This document shows positions 6,338-13,299 of a stretch of DNA of 17,699 nucleotides, piece after piece (the stretch's first letter is position 1; every line of letters starts with the position of its first letter). Both the position numbers and the translations under genes were made by a program. A model generated the notes under the pieces. That model was given only the letters and a program-made list of their open reading frames with translations. It did no database searches and was not told the origin of the DNA. Location: the NCBI GenBank assembly GCA_023265735.1, contig JAHFSN010000005.1, positions 1,054 to 18,752 on the forward strand. The letters run 5' to 3'. This DNA comes from Spirochaetaceae bacterium. GTDB taxonomy: Bacteria; Spirochaetota; Spirochaetia; JABEVK01.

Positions 6338-7499
6338 TCTCCCTCTGGACCGCGGGGGTGTAGAGGTACTGGCCCTCGAGCAAGACGGGTGACGCGGCGG
6401 GACTCGCGGCGACCCGGAAGGCCTGGAGGATGCTCCTGACCTGCTGGACGTCAAAGTCGGTCAACAGCCCGGGAGTCGAGGCCCTCACGTTGAAGCCCGA
6501 CATGAGCTCGATGAGGAACGAAAGGCTCTCGGGCGTGCCGTTCGAGCCGAGGGCCTGAATCACGGCGAGAATTTCGGTCGTGTCCCGGGAGAGGGCGGCC
6601 GCTTTATATTCGAGACGGAAGAGCGCGGCGGCGGCGGGTGTCTTGTCCTTGCCCTGGACGAGCATCGTTAAGGCGCGCTTTCGAAGGTCGCTCCACTGGG
6701 TCAGCTCCACCACGTCGGTGGTCGAGGCGCGCACGCCGTCTTCGAGGGCCGCCAAGGCGACCAAGGCTTTCCTCGCGGACGAAGCCTTGGAGTTGTCCTC
6801 GGCGTCCAGAACCTTCAACTTGTTCGACGGCTTGGTTTGGCCCGGCAGGATCTTCAGAAGCGAATCCGTGGGGTCGTCCACCAAGATCTTCAGCATATCG
6901 CGGGCGGTTTCTTTGACCTTGCGCTGGCCGCTGTACCACCCGATGGAGGCAAAGAAGACGGGCTCGAAGCCTGCCTCGGACTTCATCGTGGCCAGGGCCT
7001 GCACCAAACCGAACGCCAGAATCTCCTGGGCTGTCGCTTTGTCTCGGTTCGGGGAAAGGTTGATATCCGAAAGGCTCCGGACGAGGTCAGGAACGTAGTC
7101 GGTGGCCCGGATCTTGCCGAGGGCCATGGCGGCCTCCGCCTTGAGGAAAGGGTACTGGGTCGTATCGCGGAAGGTCTGGAAGATCTGATCGCTGGCCGCG
7201 GTCTCCCGAAGGTTCCCCAGTTCTTGGACGATGGCCGTCGCCAGACGGACCTTGGCCTCGACCTCGTTGCTGTTTCCGGCCTCGATGCGGCGGGAATTCA
7301 ATTCGCCGAGGGCGTCGGTCAGCAGGGGTCCAAATTGGGCGTCGTGGAGTTCCCGGATATTGAGGAGGACCGAATAGCGCATCTCGTCGTTGACGGAGTT
7401 GCGGTAGATCCTCTCCCACACAGCCGTCTTTTCATCGGCGAACAACCATACAGTTGTGCCCGTGAGAAGGAGCAATAAAACAAACAGCAGCTTCTTCAT
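6306..7499 (-). CDS. Exported HEAT-repeat protein
   Basis: 397-residue protein with a signal peptide (MKKLLFVLLLLLTGTTVWLFA, cleavage after about residue 21) and a long helical body with HEAT/Armadillo-like units, e.g. LKAEAAMALGKIRATDYVPD, ARKALVALAALEDG and LRKRALTMLVQGKD. HEAT solenoids bind other macromolecules; no catalytic site is seen. Periplasmic location is expected, since no lipobox or further membrane span is visible. AAGGA lies eight bases before the ATG. The gene starts nine bases after the stop of an upstream lipoprotein gene, so the two form an operon closed by the terminator at 6257-6287. Specific role unknown. Confidence 0.88.
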   Translation of the reverse strand: MKKLLFVLLLLLTGTTVWLFADEKTAVWERIYRNSVNDEMRYSVLLNIRELHDAQFGPLLTDALGELNSRRIEAGNSNEVEAKVRLATAIVQELGNLRETAASDQIFQTFRDTTQYPFLKAEAAMALGKIRATDYVPDLVRSLSDINLSPNRDKATAQEILAFGLVQALATMKSEAGFEPVFFASIGWYSGQRKVKETARDMLKILVDDPTDSLLKILPGQTKPSNKLKVLDAEDNSKASSARKALVALAALEDGVRASTTDVVELTQWSDLRKRALTMLVQGKDKTPAAAALFRLEYKAAALSRDTTEILAVIQALGSNGTPESLSFLIELMSGFNVRASTPGLLTDFDVQQVRSILQAFRVAASPAASPVLLEGQYLYTPAVQREIKAVLAALPK

Positions 7500-7508
7500 G
7501 TTGTTTCC

Positions 7509-8348
7509 TTAAGGGTTGACGAGCTTGGTCTTGGTGAACCACTGATAGGTCAGCACCTGCTTTTCCACAATTTTCCCCCGCACCGAGGCAACGATGCCCG
7601 TGGGCGCCGATTTTTCATCGTAGGAATACTCGAACGACCTAAGGAAAGGAAGGGTTGTTTCGTCCTTCACCTTGCGGTCATCCTTCCACGTGGAAGTGGT
7701 CTGTTCGACCAAGACGCCCGACTCGTTGTAGCCGTCTCGCTTCACGAGCCGGTTCTTGGCATCGTACGTACTCTGGAAGACGTTCGTCAACTTGGCAGCG
7801 CCGTCAAAAACCTCGGTCTTCGTGTTGTTGCCGTTCTTGTCGTAGGTGTAGACGGTCCGGGCTTGAAGTCCGCCGCTGCCCGACTTGGCCAGCCAGACAG
7901 TCTTCTGACCCAGGGAATCGTAGGCAAACTCGTTGATCGCCTGGGGAATCTCCTTGGGGCTGAGGAAGGTTTGGGTCAGCACCTCTCCCTTGGTTCCGAG
8001 GGCGAGGTCTTCGAGGGAAACCACCTCTCCCGACTGGGCGTTTACGACGGTGACACGCCAGCCGTCGCCCTTGGCCTTTCCGGTCCGCACTTCGACCAGG
8101 ACTCCGTTGGCGTTGTAGGTCTCCTGACGGCTCAGCAGTCCCGAAGCGCTGTACTGCAGGATTTGGGATCCCGAAGGGTCTCCGTTGGGATAGAAGGTCT
8201 TGACCGACGTCGGCAGGGCGACTTCGTAGGAGACGGCTTTGACCGCCGGCGCCGGGGCCGCCTTGGCAACGGGCGCCTGAGGGGCGGTCGAGGGCGTCGA
8301 AGCGCACGACACCAACAGGACAGCGGCGGCAAAAAGGATCAATTTCAT
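7509..8348 (-). CDS. Lipoprotein with YD/RHS-like repeats
   Basis: 279-residue predicted lipoprotein. The signal peptide MKLILFAAAVLLVSC carries a lipobox (LVSC, Cys15), followed by an Ala/Pro-rich linker to about residue 40. The body is rich in Tyr/Gly repeats of the type seen in YD and RHS/toxin-antigen-like beta-strand repeats: FYPNGDPSG, YNANGVLVE, YTYDKNGNN, YDAKNRLVKRDGYNESGVLV and YSYDEKSAP. The start was placed at the ATG with GGAGGAAACAGCCC upstream; the frame stays open a further 543 bases upstream but that stretch has no protein-like composition and crosses the divergent gene. A promoter candidate precedes it, and the HEAT-repeat gene follows by nine bases. Envelope surface or periplasmic role is likely; exact function unknown. 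Confidence 0.87.
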   Translation of the reverse strand: MKLILFAAAVLLVSCASTPSTAPQAPVAKAAPAPAVKAVSYEVALPTSVKTFYPNGDPSGSQILQYSASGLLSRQETYNANGVLVEVRTGKAKGDGWRVTVVNAQSGEVVSLEDLALGTKGEVLTQTFLSPKEIPQAINEFAYDSLGQKTVWLAKSGSGGLQARTVYTYDKNGNNTKTEVFDGAAKLTNVFQSTYDAKNRLVKRDGYNESGVLVEQTTSTWKDDRKVKDETTLPFLRSFEYSYDEKSAPTGIVASVRGKIVEKQVLTYQWFTKTKLVNP

Positions 8349-8379
8349 GGGCTGTTTCCTCCAGATAGGATGCCCTCTA

Positions 8380-8409
8380 AGCATAGGCGGGACGGGGGTG
8401 AAAAGGCAA
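8380..8409 (-). promoter_or_regulatory. Promoter of lipoprotein/HEAT operon
   Basis: Minus strand TTGCCT (8404-8409), 18-base spacer, TATGCT (8380-8385, TAnnnT kept). Each hexamer matches consensus at 4 of 6. The predicted start near 8373 leaves a 25-base leader containing the GGAGGAAA ribosome binding site. Confidence 0.5.
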
Positions 8410-8422
8410 GGAATCGAATGAA

Positions 8423-8451
8423 TTGACCACGGTTTTCTTCGACGATACTCT
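8423..8451 (+). promoter_or_regulatory. Promoter of leaderless lipoprotein gene
   Basis: TTGACC (8423-8428, 5 of 6), exactly 17 bases, then TACTCT (8446-8451, TAnnnT kept). The -10 ends six bases before GTG 8458, so the expected transcription start is the G of the start codon. It lies back to back with the leftward promoter at 8380-8409. Confidence 0.5.
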
Positions 8452-8457
8452 AGGGCA

Positions 8458-9213
8458 GTGAAGATCCGGTGGTTTGTCCTTCTGTTCCCTTTCCTCGTGT
8501 CCTGCACACCCCAGGCGACTCTCTTCACCGACTCGATCTTTGTGACGGCCGCTCCGGAAATTCTGCGGGCTTGGCTCGCCTTGGGACCATGGAAGGACGC
8601 CCGGGTCCGGTCGGTACCCGAAGGATCCGACAGCCGATGGTGGGACGACAATCTGCGGTCTCTTCCCCTGGGTTCAGCGGCTCTGGTCGGCGTTTCCCTG
8701 TCCCAGGAGGAACGGTCGGCGCTGGTTTTGGCCCATCGCCCCATCCACTTTGTGTTTTTCGTCCCGGTCCGAGAGGCCCGGGGAGCGTCGACGGTCACGG
8801 TAGACCGTGCCGGGGCCTGGGGTATCGTCGCCCAGGCGGCCGCCCCACACGCCGACGGAGAGGCGCTCTTTCCCCCGGATGCCACGGCCAATGAGATTCG
8901 GCGCGTCCAGGATGCCTGGAAAGTCGGAGGCGGAGGCTCCCTTCAAACGGACGTCTGGCCCGCGAATCCGGGCGTGTGGGACCACAAGGTCCTCCTCCAG
9001 TGGGCTGGCCCCGAAGCCGACTCCCTCGTTGTCTCCCGTCCTTCGGCGCTCGCGGTCCACGGCGACCCGGGAACGGCCAGGCCCCCGGGCCTCCGGGGAT
9101 TGACCTGGGCGCTCAAAGAATCGGAGCTGGGAGAATTTCTGTGGAAAGTTGGACAAAATAGGACAACAACCGTCCATTTTCTGACGCTGGAAACGAGAAA
9201 TGACACCCCCTAA
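8458..9213 (+). CDS. Lipoprotein upstream of flaA, function unknown
   Basis: 251-residue predicted lipoprotein: signal peptide MKIRWFVLLFPFLVSC with lipobox LVSC (Cys16). The body, starting TDSIFVTAAPEILRAW, alternates beta and helix segments and vaguely recalls a type-1 periplasmic-binding fold, but no specific family was recognised. Translation is from GTG; an AGGG two bases before it is too close to act as a normal ribosome binding site, and no other start with better signals exists nearby. A promoter element set just upstream predicts a leaderless mRNA. The stop is six bases before the -35 of the flaA promoter, and no terminator separates it, so some read-through into flaA is possible. 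Association with flagellar genes is by position only. Confidence 0.82.
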   Translation: MKIRWFVLLFPFLVSCTPQATLFTDSIFVTAAPEILRAWLALGPWKDARVRSVPEGSDSRWWDDNLRSLPLGSAALVGVSLSQEERSALVLAHRPIHFVFFVPVREARGASTVTVDRAGAWGIVAQAAAPHADGEALFPPDATANEIRRVQDAWKVGGGGSLQTDVWPANPGVWDHKVLLQWAGPEADSLVVSRPSALAVHGDPGTARPPGLRGLTWALKESELGEFLWKVGQNRTTTVHFLTLETRNDTP

Positions 9214-9218
9214 TTGGT

Positions 9219-9247
9219 TTGACAAAGATTTTCCCGACCCATATAAT
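9219..9247 (+). promoter_or_regulatory. Perfect-consensus sigma70 promoter of the flaA pair
   Basis: TTGACA (9219-9224), 17 bases, TATAAT (9242-9247): all twelve bases match consensus with optimal spacing. Start is predicted near 9254, giving a leader of about 36 bases with the AAGGAG site. No flagellar sigma28 or sigma54 promoter was seen here. Confidence 0.92.
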
Positions 9248-9289
9248 TCGAGGTACTCAGAAAATTGACCTTGTCCCAAGGAGATGATC

Positions 9290-10090
9290 ATGAAACGAGG
9301 CAGACTAGTCCTAGGTCTGACAACGCTCCTGTGCTTCCACGCGGCTCCGACCTTCGCCGACGATGTTGCCGAACTCCTGGAATCGATCGTTGTGGACAAT
9401 TTCGCCAGTCCAGACCAGCGCACCTGGACGGAAAGCGGAATCCAGCTGAAAGATGACCGCCAATGGAAAGTCACAGGTAGCAAATTTGTTACGGCAGATT
9501 TCCCCAAGCTGGCCTACGTCGATAGTTACCCCGATGCCTTGAGGAGCAACTATCCCCAGTCGGCCCTGGTGAATGCTGATGGAACCAGCAAGGTCCCGAC
9601 CGTCAAGAGCCTGGGTGTCTACGCGAAGTTTGATCGGAAGGGCTACAACTACTTTGAGCTCTACCCGGTCAACAAAGACGGGGCTTCAGCGCCCTATTCG
9701 CTTCCGGGCATCACCAAGATGATTGACCTCTGGGTCTGGGGTTCGAACTATCGAACGACGCTCGAGATTCACGTTCGTGACTACCGCGGTATCCCCTACG
9801 TCCACGATGCTGGCAGCCTGAACTTCCAGGGTTGGAAGAACCTGCGGATCGCCGTTCCTGCGGCCATCCCCCAGACGCAAACCTACCTGCCCACCTACAA
9901 GGGCCTGGAACTGACGAAGATCGTCGTCCGGACCGAACCCACCGAACGGGTCGACGGCATCTACGTGTACTTCACCCAATTGAAGACCCTGACCGACATG
10001 CATCAGAATCCCTTCGACGGAAAGACGATGCTGAATCCTGATTTCATCAACAAATACTTCCCGGCGACCCCCGACAAGGCAGGTAAATAA
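9290..10090 (+). CDS. flaA: Flagellar filament outer layer protein FlaA, first copy
   Basis: 266-residue FlaA-family protein, the sheath subunit that coats the FlaB core of spirochaete periplasmic flagella. A signal peptide (cleavage after TFA, about residue 23) sends it to the periplasm. The mature chain carries family-type segments: VVDNF near the start, VKSLGVYAKFDRKGYNYFEL, the strand ITKMIDLWVWGSNYRTTLEI, YRGIPY, NFQGWKNLRIAVP and DGIYVYFTQLKTLTD. The ATG at 9290 was preferred over that at 9284 because AAGGAG is six bases before the former but touches the latter. It has no own terminator; the second flaA starts two bases after its stop. It resembles the partner (FlaA2-like) of the tandem flaA pairs known in Treponema and Leptospira, though which numbered type it is cannot be fixed. 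Confidence 0.9.
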   Translation: MKRGRLVLGLTTLLCFHAAPTFADDVAELLESIVVDNFASPDQRTWTESGIQLKDDRQWKVTGSKFVTADFPKLAYVDSYPDALRSNYPQSALVNADGTSKVPTVKSLGVYAKFDRKGYNYFELYPVNKDGASAPYSLPGITKMIDLWVWGSNYRTTLEIHVRDYRGIPYVHDAGSLNFQGWKNLRIAVPAAIPQTQTYLPTYKGLELTKIVVRTEPTERVDGIYVYFTQLKTLTDMHQNPFDGKTMLNPDFINKYFPATPDKAGK

Positions 10091-10092
10091 CT

Positions 10093-10842
10093 ATGAAGCG
10101 AACGATACTGTTGATCGCCGGAGCCCTGCTTGTGGCTTCGGGTGCCTTCGCCCAAGCGGCCCCCGCTGCCCAACCGGCCCCCGCCAAGACAGCGACCGAT
10201 CCCGGTGCCCCCGACGCGACGCTGATTGGTGTGGACAAGGCTCAGCAGGAGCTCAAGGAAGTTTCCATCAGCAAGTTTGAGGATGACGGTTTCTGGACGG
10301 CCGACATGATGAAGGATGATGGCTACATCACCCTCAGAAAGTTCGAGGGTTCGCCCGCCGACAAGAAGCCCGTCCAGGGCGAAACCGACGCCCAGATCAA
10401 GGAAGGCGACAAGTACGTGTTGGGCGCCAAGGTCCAGCACATCCACCGGGCCGTCACGTCGTTCACGATTTCGCCCACCCGTCCCCTTCAAGTTCCCGGC
10501 ATTGCCAAGACCATTTCGATTTGGGTCGTGGGCCGCAACGTCAAGCACCAGCTGTACATCCTGATCGACGATCAGTTTGGAAACCGGGCCAAGATTCCGA
10601 TGGGCGACTTGGCGTTCACGGGCTGGAAGAAGCTGACCGCCGCCATTCCCCCGAACATTCGCCAGACGGACCCCCGGTACCTGAGCAAGACAGGAATCTC
10701 CATCGTTTCGCTGCTGGTGGAGACCGACCCGGCGGAGACCTATGGAACCTACTACATTTACTTCGACGATCTTCGGGCCACCACGGACCTCTTCACGGAG
10801 AACAACCGGGATCCCGACGACATGATCGACACTTCTTGGTGA
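10093..10842 (+). CDS. flaA: Flagellar filament outer layer protein FlaA, second copy
   Basis: 249-residue FlaA with signal peptide (cleavage after GAFA, residue 20) and an Ala/Pro-rich mature N-terminus up to about residue 45. Core features match the family closely: FEDDGFWTADM, VPGIAKTISIWVVGRNVKHQ, LYILIDDQFGNRAKIPMGDL, FTGWKKLTAAIP and the C-terminal YYIYFDDLRATTDLFTENN followed by RDPDDM, very like treponemal FlaA. It follows the first flaA by two bases with only a weak ribosome binding site, so translational coupling is likely. The two copies share the GIxKxIxxWVxGxN and GWKxLxxAxP patterns and are diverged paralogues. A strong terminator follows, closing a two-gene unit driven by the consensus promoter. 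Confidence 0.96.
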   Translation: MKRTILLIAGALLVASGAFAQAAPAAQPAPAKTATDPGAPDATLIGVDKAQQELKEVSISKFEDDGFWTADMMKDDGYITLRKFEGSPADKKPVQGETDAQIKEGDKYVLGAKVQHIHRAVTSFTISPTRPLQVPGIAKTISIWVVGRNVKHQLYILIDDQFGNRAKIPMGDLAFTGWKKLTAAIPPNIRQTDPRYLSKTGISIVSLLVETDPAETYGTYYIYFDDLRATTDLFTENNRDPDDMIDTSW

Positions 10843-10862
10843 GTTCGGTCGCAACGGAAGAG

Positions 10863-10891
10863 AAAGGCAGTGGGGACCCACTGCCTTTTTT
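10863..10891 (+). terminator. Rho-independent terminator after flaA pair
   Basis: GGCAGTGG / CCACTGCC stem (10866-10873 and 10878-10885) with a four-base loop GGAC, then six T. Three A precede the stem and pair with the first T residues. It ends 15 bases before the next gene's TTG start. Confidence 0.92.
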
Positions 10892-10906
10892 GTTTGGGGA
10901 GTCTCC

Positions 10907-12091
10907 TTGAAGCTGGATTTCTTCTCCACCTTTCAGAACCTCGAGCTGTTTCAGGACCTCCCTCCGGAAGACCTGGAGAAATTCCTGGCCCATTGCCAGG
11001 AAGAATCTTTCGGTCCCCAAACCGTCGTGTTCCGCGAAGGTGAGGAGCCCGACAGGTTCTACGTCCTGCTCGACGGTCAGGTCGAGATTTGGAAGGACTA
11101 CGGCACCGCCGACGCGGATGTGCTGGCCGTCCGGGGACCCGGCGCTTGCTTCGGCGAAATGTCGCTGATCGAAGATCTACCCCGGAGTGCCACCGTTCGG
11201 ACCGTGGGCGCCGTCAGCTTGGTCTCCTTGGAGCGCCCCCACTTTCGTCAGGTCATCGAGGAAAACCCGCCCATAGCGCTTCTCATCATGCGCACCGTGT
11301 CCCACATGGTGAGGGTGAGCAACGAGTCCTTTCAAGACGGACTGCGGCAGAAGAACCAGATGCTCGAGAGGGCCTACGAAGACCTCAAGCGAGCCCAGGA
11401 CGATCTGGTAAGGTCCGAACGGCTCACGACCCTGGGCAAATTTGCCTCGGTGATCATCCATGACCTTCGAAATCCCCTGTCGGTGGTGAAAGGCTACGCC
11501 GAAATGCTGACCCTCTCGACACCCGATGCCCAGCGCACGCCGTTGCTGGCCGGAAAGCTGCTGGCCGAGGCCGAGCGCATCAACCGGATGGTCGAGGAGC
11601 TCCTGGACTATTCTCGCGGGCAAATCCGGCTCAACCTCGGCCAAGTGAACCTGGGGGACCTCTTCGAACGGCTCAAGGAGCAGATCAGCCCCGCTCTCGA
11701 TGCCAGGAAGATCACCCTTGCCATCGACCACGCGGTCACCGAACCTATCCTGGTGGATTCCGACCGCCTCTTCCGCGTTTTGGTGAATTTGGCGGACAAC
11801 GCCCGAAAGGCCATGCGCCAGGGCGGCAGTCTGACGGTCACTTCCCGGCGGGACGGCGATGGACTTGTGATCGGCGTGACCGACACCGGCGAAGGGATGA
11901 GCGTTCAGGTCAGGGAACGGCTCTTCGAACCCTTCTTTTCGGCGTCCAGTTCGGGGGGAACGGGCCTGGGCATGCTGGTGGTTCAGAACGTCGTCGAGGC
12001 TCACCGGGGGCGGGTTGAGGTGGAGTCCCAACCTTCCGTGGGAACCACCATCCGGCTGCGACTACCCCTGAACGTCTTGGAGGCTCGATGA
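10907..12091 (+). CDS. Soluble cNMP-domain sensor histidine kinase
   Basis: 394-residue cytosolic two-component kinase without membrane spans. Residues about 10-135 form a cyclic-nucleotide-binding domain with phosphate-binding cassette CFGEMSLIEDLPRSATVR (Glu84, Arg93). A helical linker (145-170) leads to the HisKA domain with phospho-acceptor His185 in VIIHDLRNPL, and the ATPase domain shows the N box NLADNARKAM (294-303), DTGEGM (326-331) and GTGLG (351-355). Such a layout couples a nucleotide or other small ligand to phosphotransfer. Start is TTG, supported by GGGGAG five bases upstream; no ATG gives the full domain. No response regulator is adjacent. The 3' end overlaps the OmpA gene as ATGA. 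Only 15 bases separate its start from the flaA terminator and no promoter is obvious, so expression may rely on read-through. Confidence 0.93.
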   Translation: MKLDFFSTFQNLELFQDLPPEDLEKFLAHCQEESFGPQTVVFREGEEPDRFYVLLDGQVEIWKDYGTADADVLAVRGPGACFGEMSLIEDLPRSATVRTVGAVSLVSLERPHFRQVIEENPPIALLIMRTVSHMVRVSNESFQDGLRQKNQMLERAYEDLKRAQDDLVRSERLTTLGKFASVIIHDLRNPLSVVKGYAEMLTLSTPDAQRTPLLAGKLLAEAERINRMVEELLDYSRGQIRLNLGQVNLGDLFERLKEQISPALDARKITLAIDHAVTEPILVDSDRLFRVLVNLADNARKAMRQGGSLTVTSRRDGDGLVIGVTDTGEGMSVQVRERLFEPFFSASSSGGTGLGMLVVQNVVEAHRGRVEVESQPSVGTTIRLRLPLNVLEAR

Positions 12092-13299
12092 TGCGGATTG
12101 TCCTCGTTCTCTTTGTTCTTGCCCTCGGGGTCCCCGACATCGCCTTTTCCCAAGACGCCCAGACCATCCGAATCACCCACAAGTTCAACTGGCGGCGCTG
12201 GGTCGACGACAAGTATCAGGGTCTGGTCTACGGCCACCTGCTGGGGGCGTGGAAACTGACCCCGGGACCCCAGGCGGGCTGGCAGGACGTCGAGGCCCGC
12301 TACCAACTGGCTTCGGAATCGCGGCGCGATAACGCCCTGACCGAAAAGCCCATCTCGTCGGAACTTCAGGCTCGGTTTCGGATCGACCCGAAGGGGAACG
12401 CCTCGGGCTTTGAGGGAGACGGAGTTCCCCTCTATCGAAATTTCCCCGGCCCCCTGCCCTCTGACGTCAGTCCTGGGACCCATTGGACCGGAACGGGTTT
12501 TCTGGTGTCCGATTTCCTGGGGACAGGGACGACGACCAGGATCCCTATTTTGGTGGACTACCAGCTATTGGGCCCGGCGGACTATTTTGGAACGCCCGTG
12601 ATCCAAGTGAGAACCCAGTACGCCCTCCGCTACCGGGCCGGCGACGATCCCTCCGGTGACCCGACCTTGGCCAAAGGAGAGGGCACCCACGTGGGCACCG
12701 TCACCTACGACCAGAGTTCCCATCGGGTTCTCCTCATCCGCGAAACGGCCCAGGAGAGCTTCTGGACCACCAAGGGAAACACCCGCCGGAACGACGGAAT
12801 TCTGCTGACCTTCCTCGAAGGAATGCCAGTGTTGCAAACAGAAACCTTGGTCAAATCCCTGAAGGAGACCCTCGATGAGAAGCTTCGTCCGGATCCGCAG
12901 ACGGACCCCGCAAAACCGCTGGCTCCCGACGTAAAGGTCGAGGCCGATCCCCGGGGCGTGAAACTGACCCTGGAAAATCTGAGGTTCGTGGCCGATCAGG
13001 CCGTTTTGCTACCGGGAGAGGACACGCGCTTGGCGACTATTTCTGACCTTCTGAAGACTGTACCCACCCGAAATCTTCTCGTCATTGGGCACACCGCGAA
13101 CGTGGGAACCCAGGAGAGCCAGGACCAGCTTTCTGTCGACCGAGCCCTGGCCATCGTCGAAAAGCTGAAGGCCGCAGGAATCCCGCCCCAGAGGCTCCTC
13201 TACGAGGGTCGCGGCGGCCGCGAACCGGTGACGTCGAACGCCACCGAGGCTGGCCGGGCCCAGAACCGGCGGGTCGAGATCGTCATCCTCGACCAATAG
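12088..13299 (+). CDS. OmpA-family envelope protein
   Basis: 403-residue exported protein: signal peptide (cleavage after about AFS, residue 21), an unrecognised beta-rich region (25-265), a Pro/Asp linker and a C-terminal OmpA-like peptidoglycan-associated domain (about 290-400). Within it, LVIGHTANVGTQ (331-342), QLSVDRALAIVEKL (347-360) and NRRVEIVIL (393-401) align with the family, but the usual GHTD Asp is Ala337; Arg352 in SVDRA is kept. It overlaps the histidine kinase gene by four bases (ATGA), so the two are translationally linked. GGAGG is four bases before this ATG and seven before the next codon, also ATG; either could start. The gene's 3' end overlaps the convergent nuclease gene by 17 bases. 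Role: periplasmic or outer-membrane protein tethered to the cell wall. Confidence 0.9.
   Translation: MMRIVLVLFVLALGVPDIAFSQDAQTIRITHKFNWRRWVDDKYQGLVYGHLLGAWKLTPGPQAGWQDVEARYQLASESRRDNALTEKPISSELQARFRIDPKGNASGFEGDGVPLYRNFPGPLPSDVSPGTHWTGTGFLVSDFLGTGTTTRIPILVDYQLLGPADYFGTPVIQVRTQYALRYRAGDDPSGDPTLAKGEGTHVGTVTYDQSSHRVLLIRETAQESFWTTKGNTRRNDGILLTFLEGMPVLQTETLVKSLKETLDEKLRPDPQTDPAKPLAPDVKVEADPRGVKLTLENLRFVADQAVLLPGEDTRLATISDLLKTVPTRNLLVIGHTANVGTQESQDQLSVDRALAIVEKLKAAGIPPQRLLYEGRGGREPVTSNATEAGRAQNRRVEIVILDQ

Noticed and set aside
5573..6454. Open frame on the minus strand opposite the membrane protein
   Set aside because: Arg/Pro/Gly-rich with no domain, whereas the plus strand gives regular membrane segments.
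8349..8891. Upstream extension of the YD-repeat lipoprotein frame
   Set aside because: It crosses the divergent promoters and the opposite lipoprotein gene, and would bury the lipoprotein signal peptide in mid-protein.
8674..9507. Open frame of 277 codons on the minus strand
   Set aside because: It spans the consensus flaA promoter and the starts of two better supported genes.
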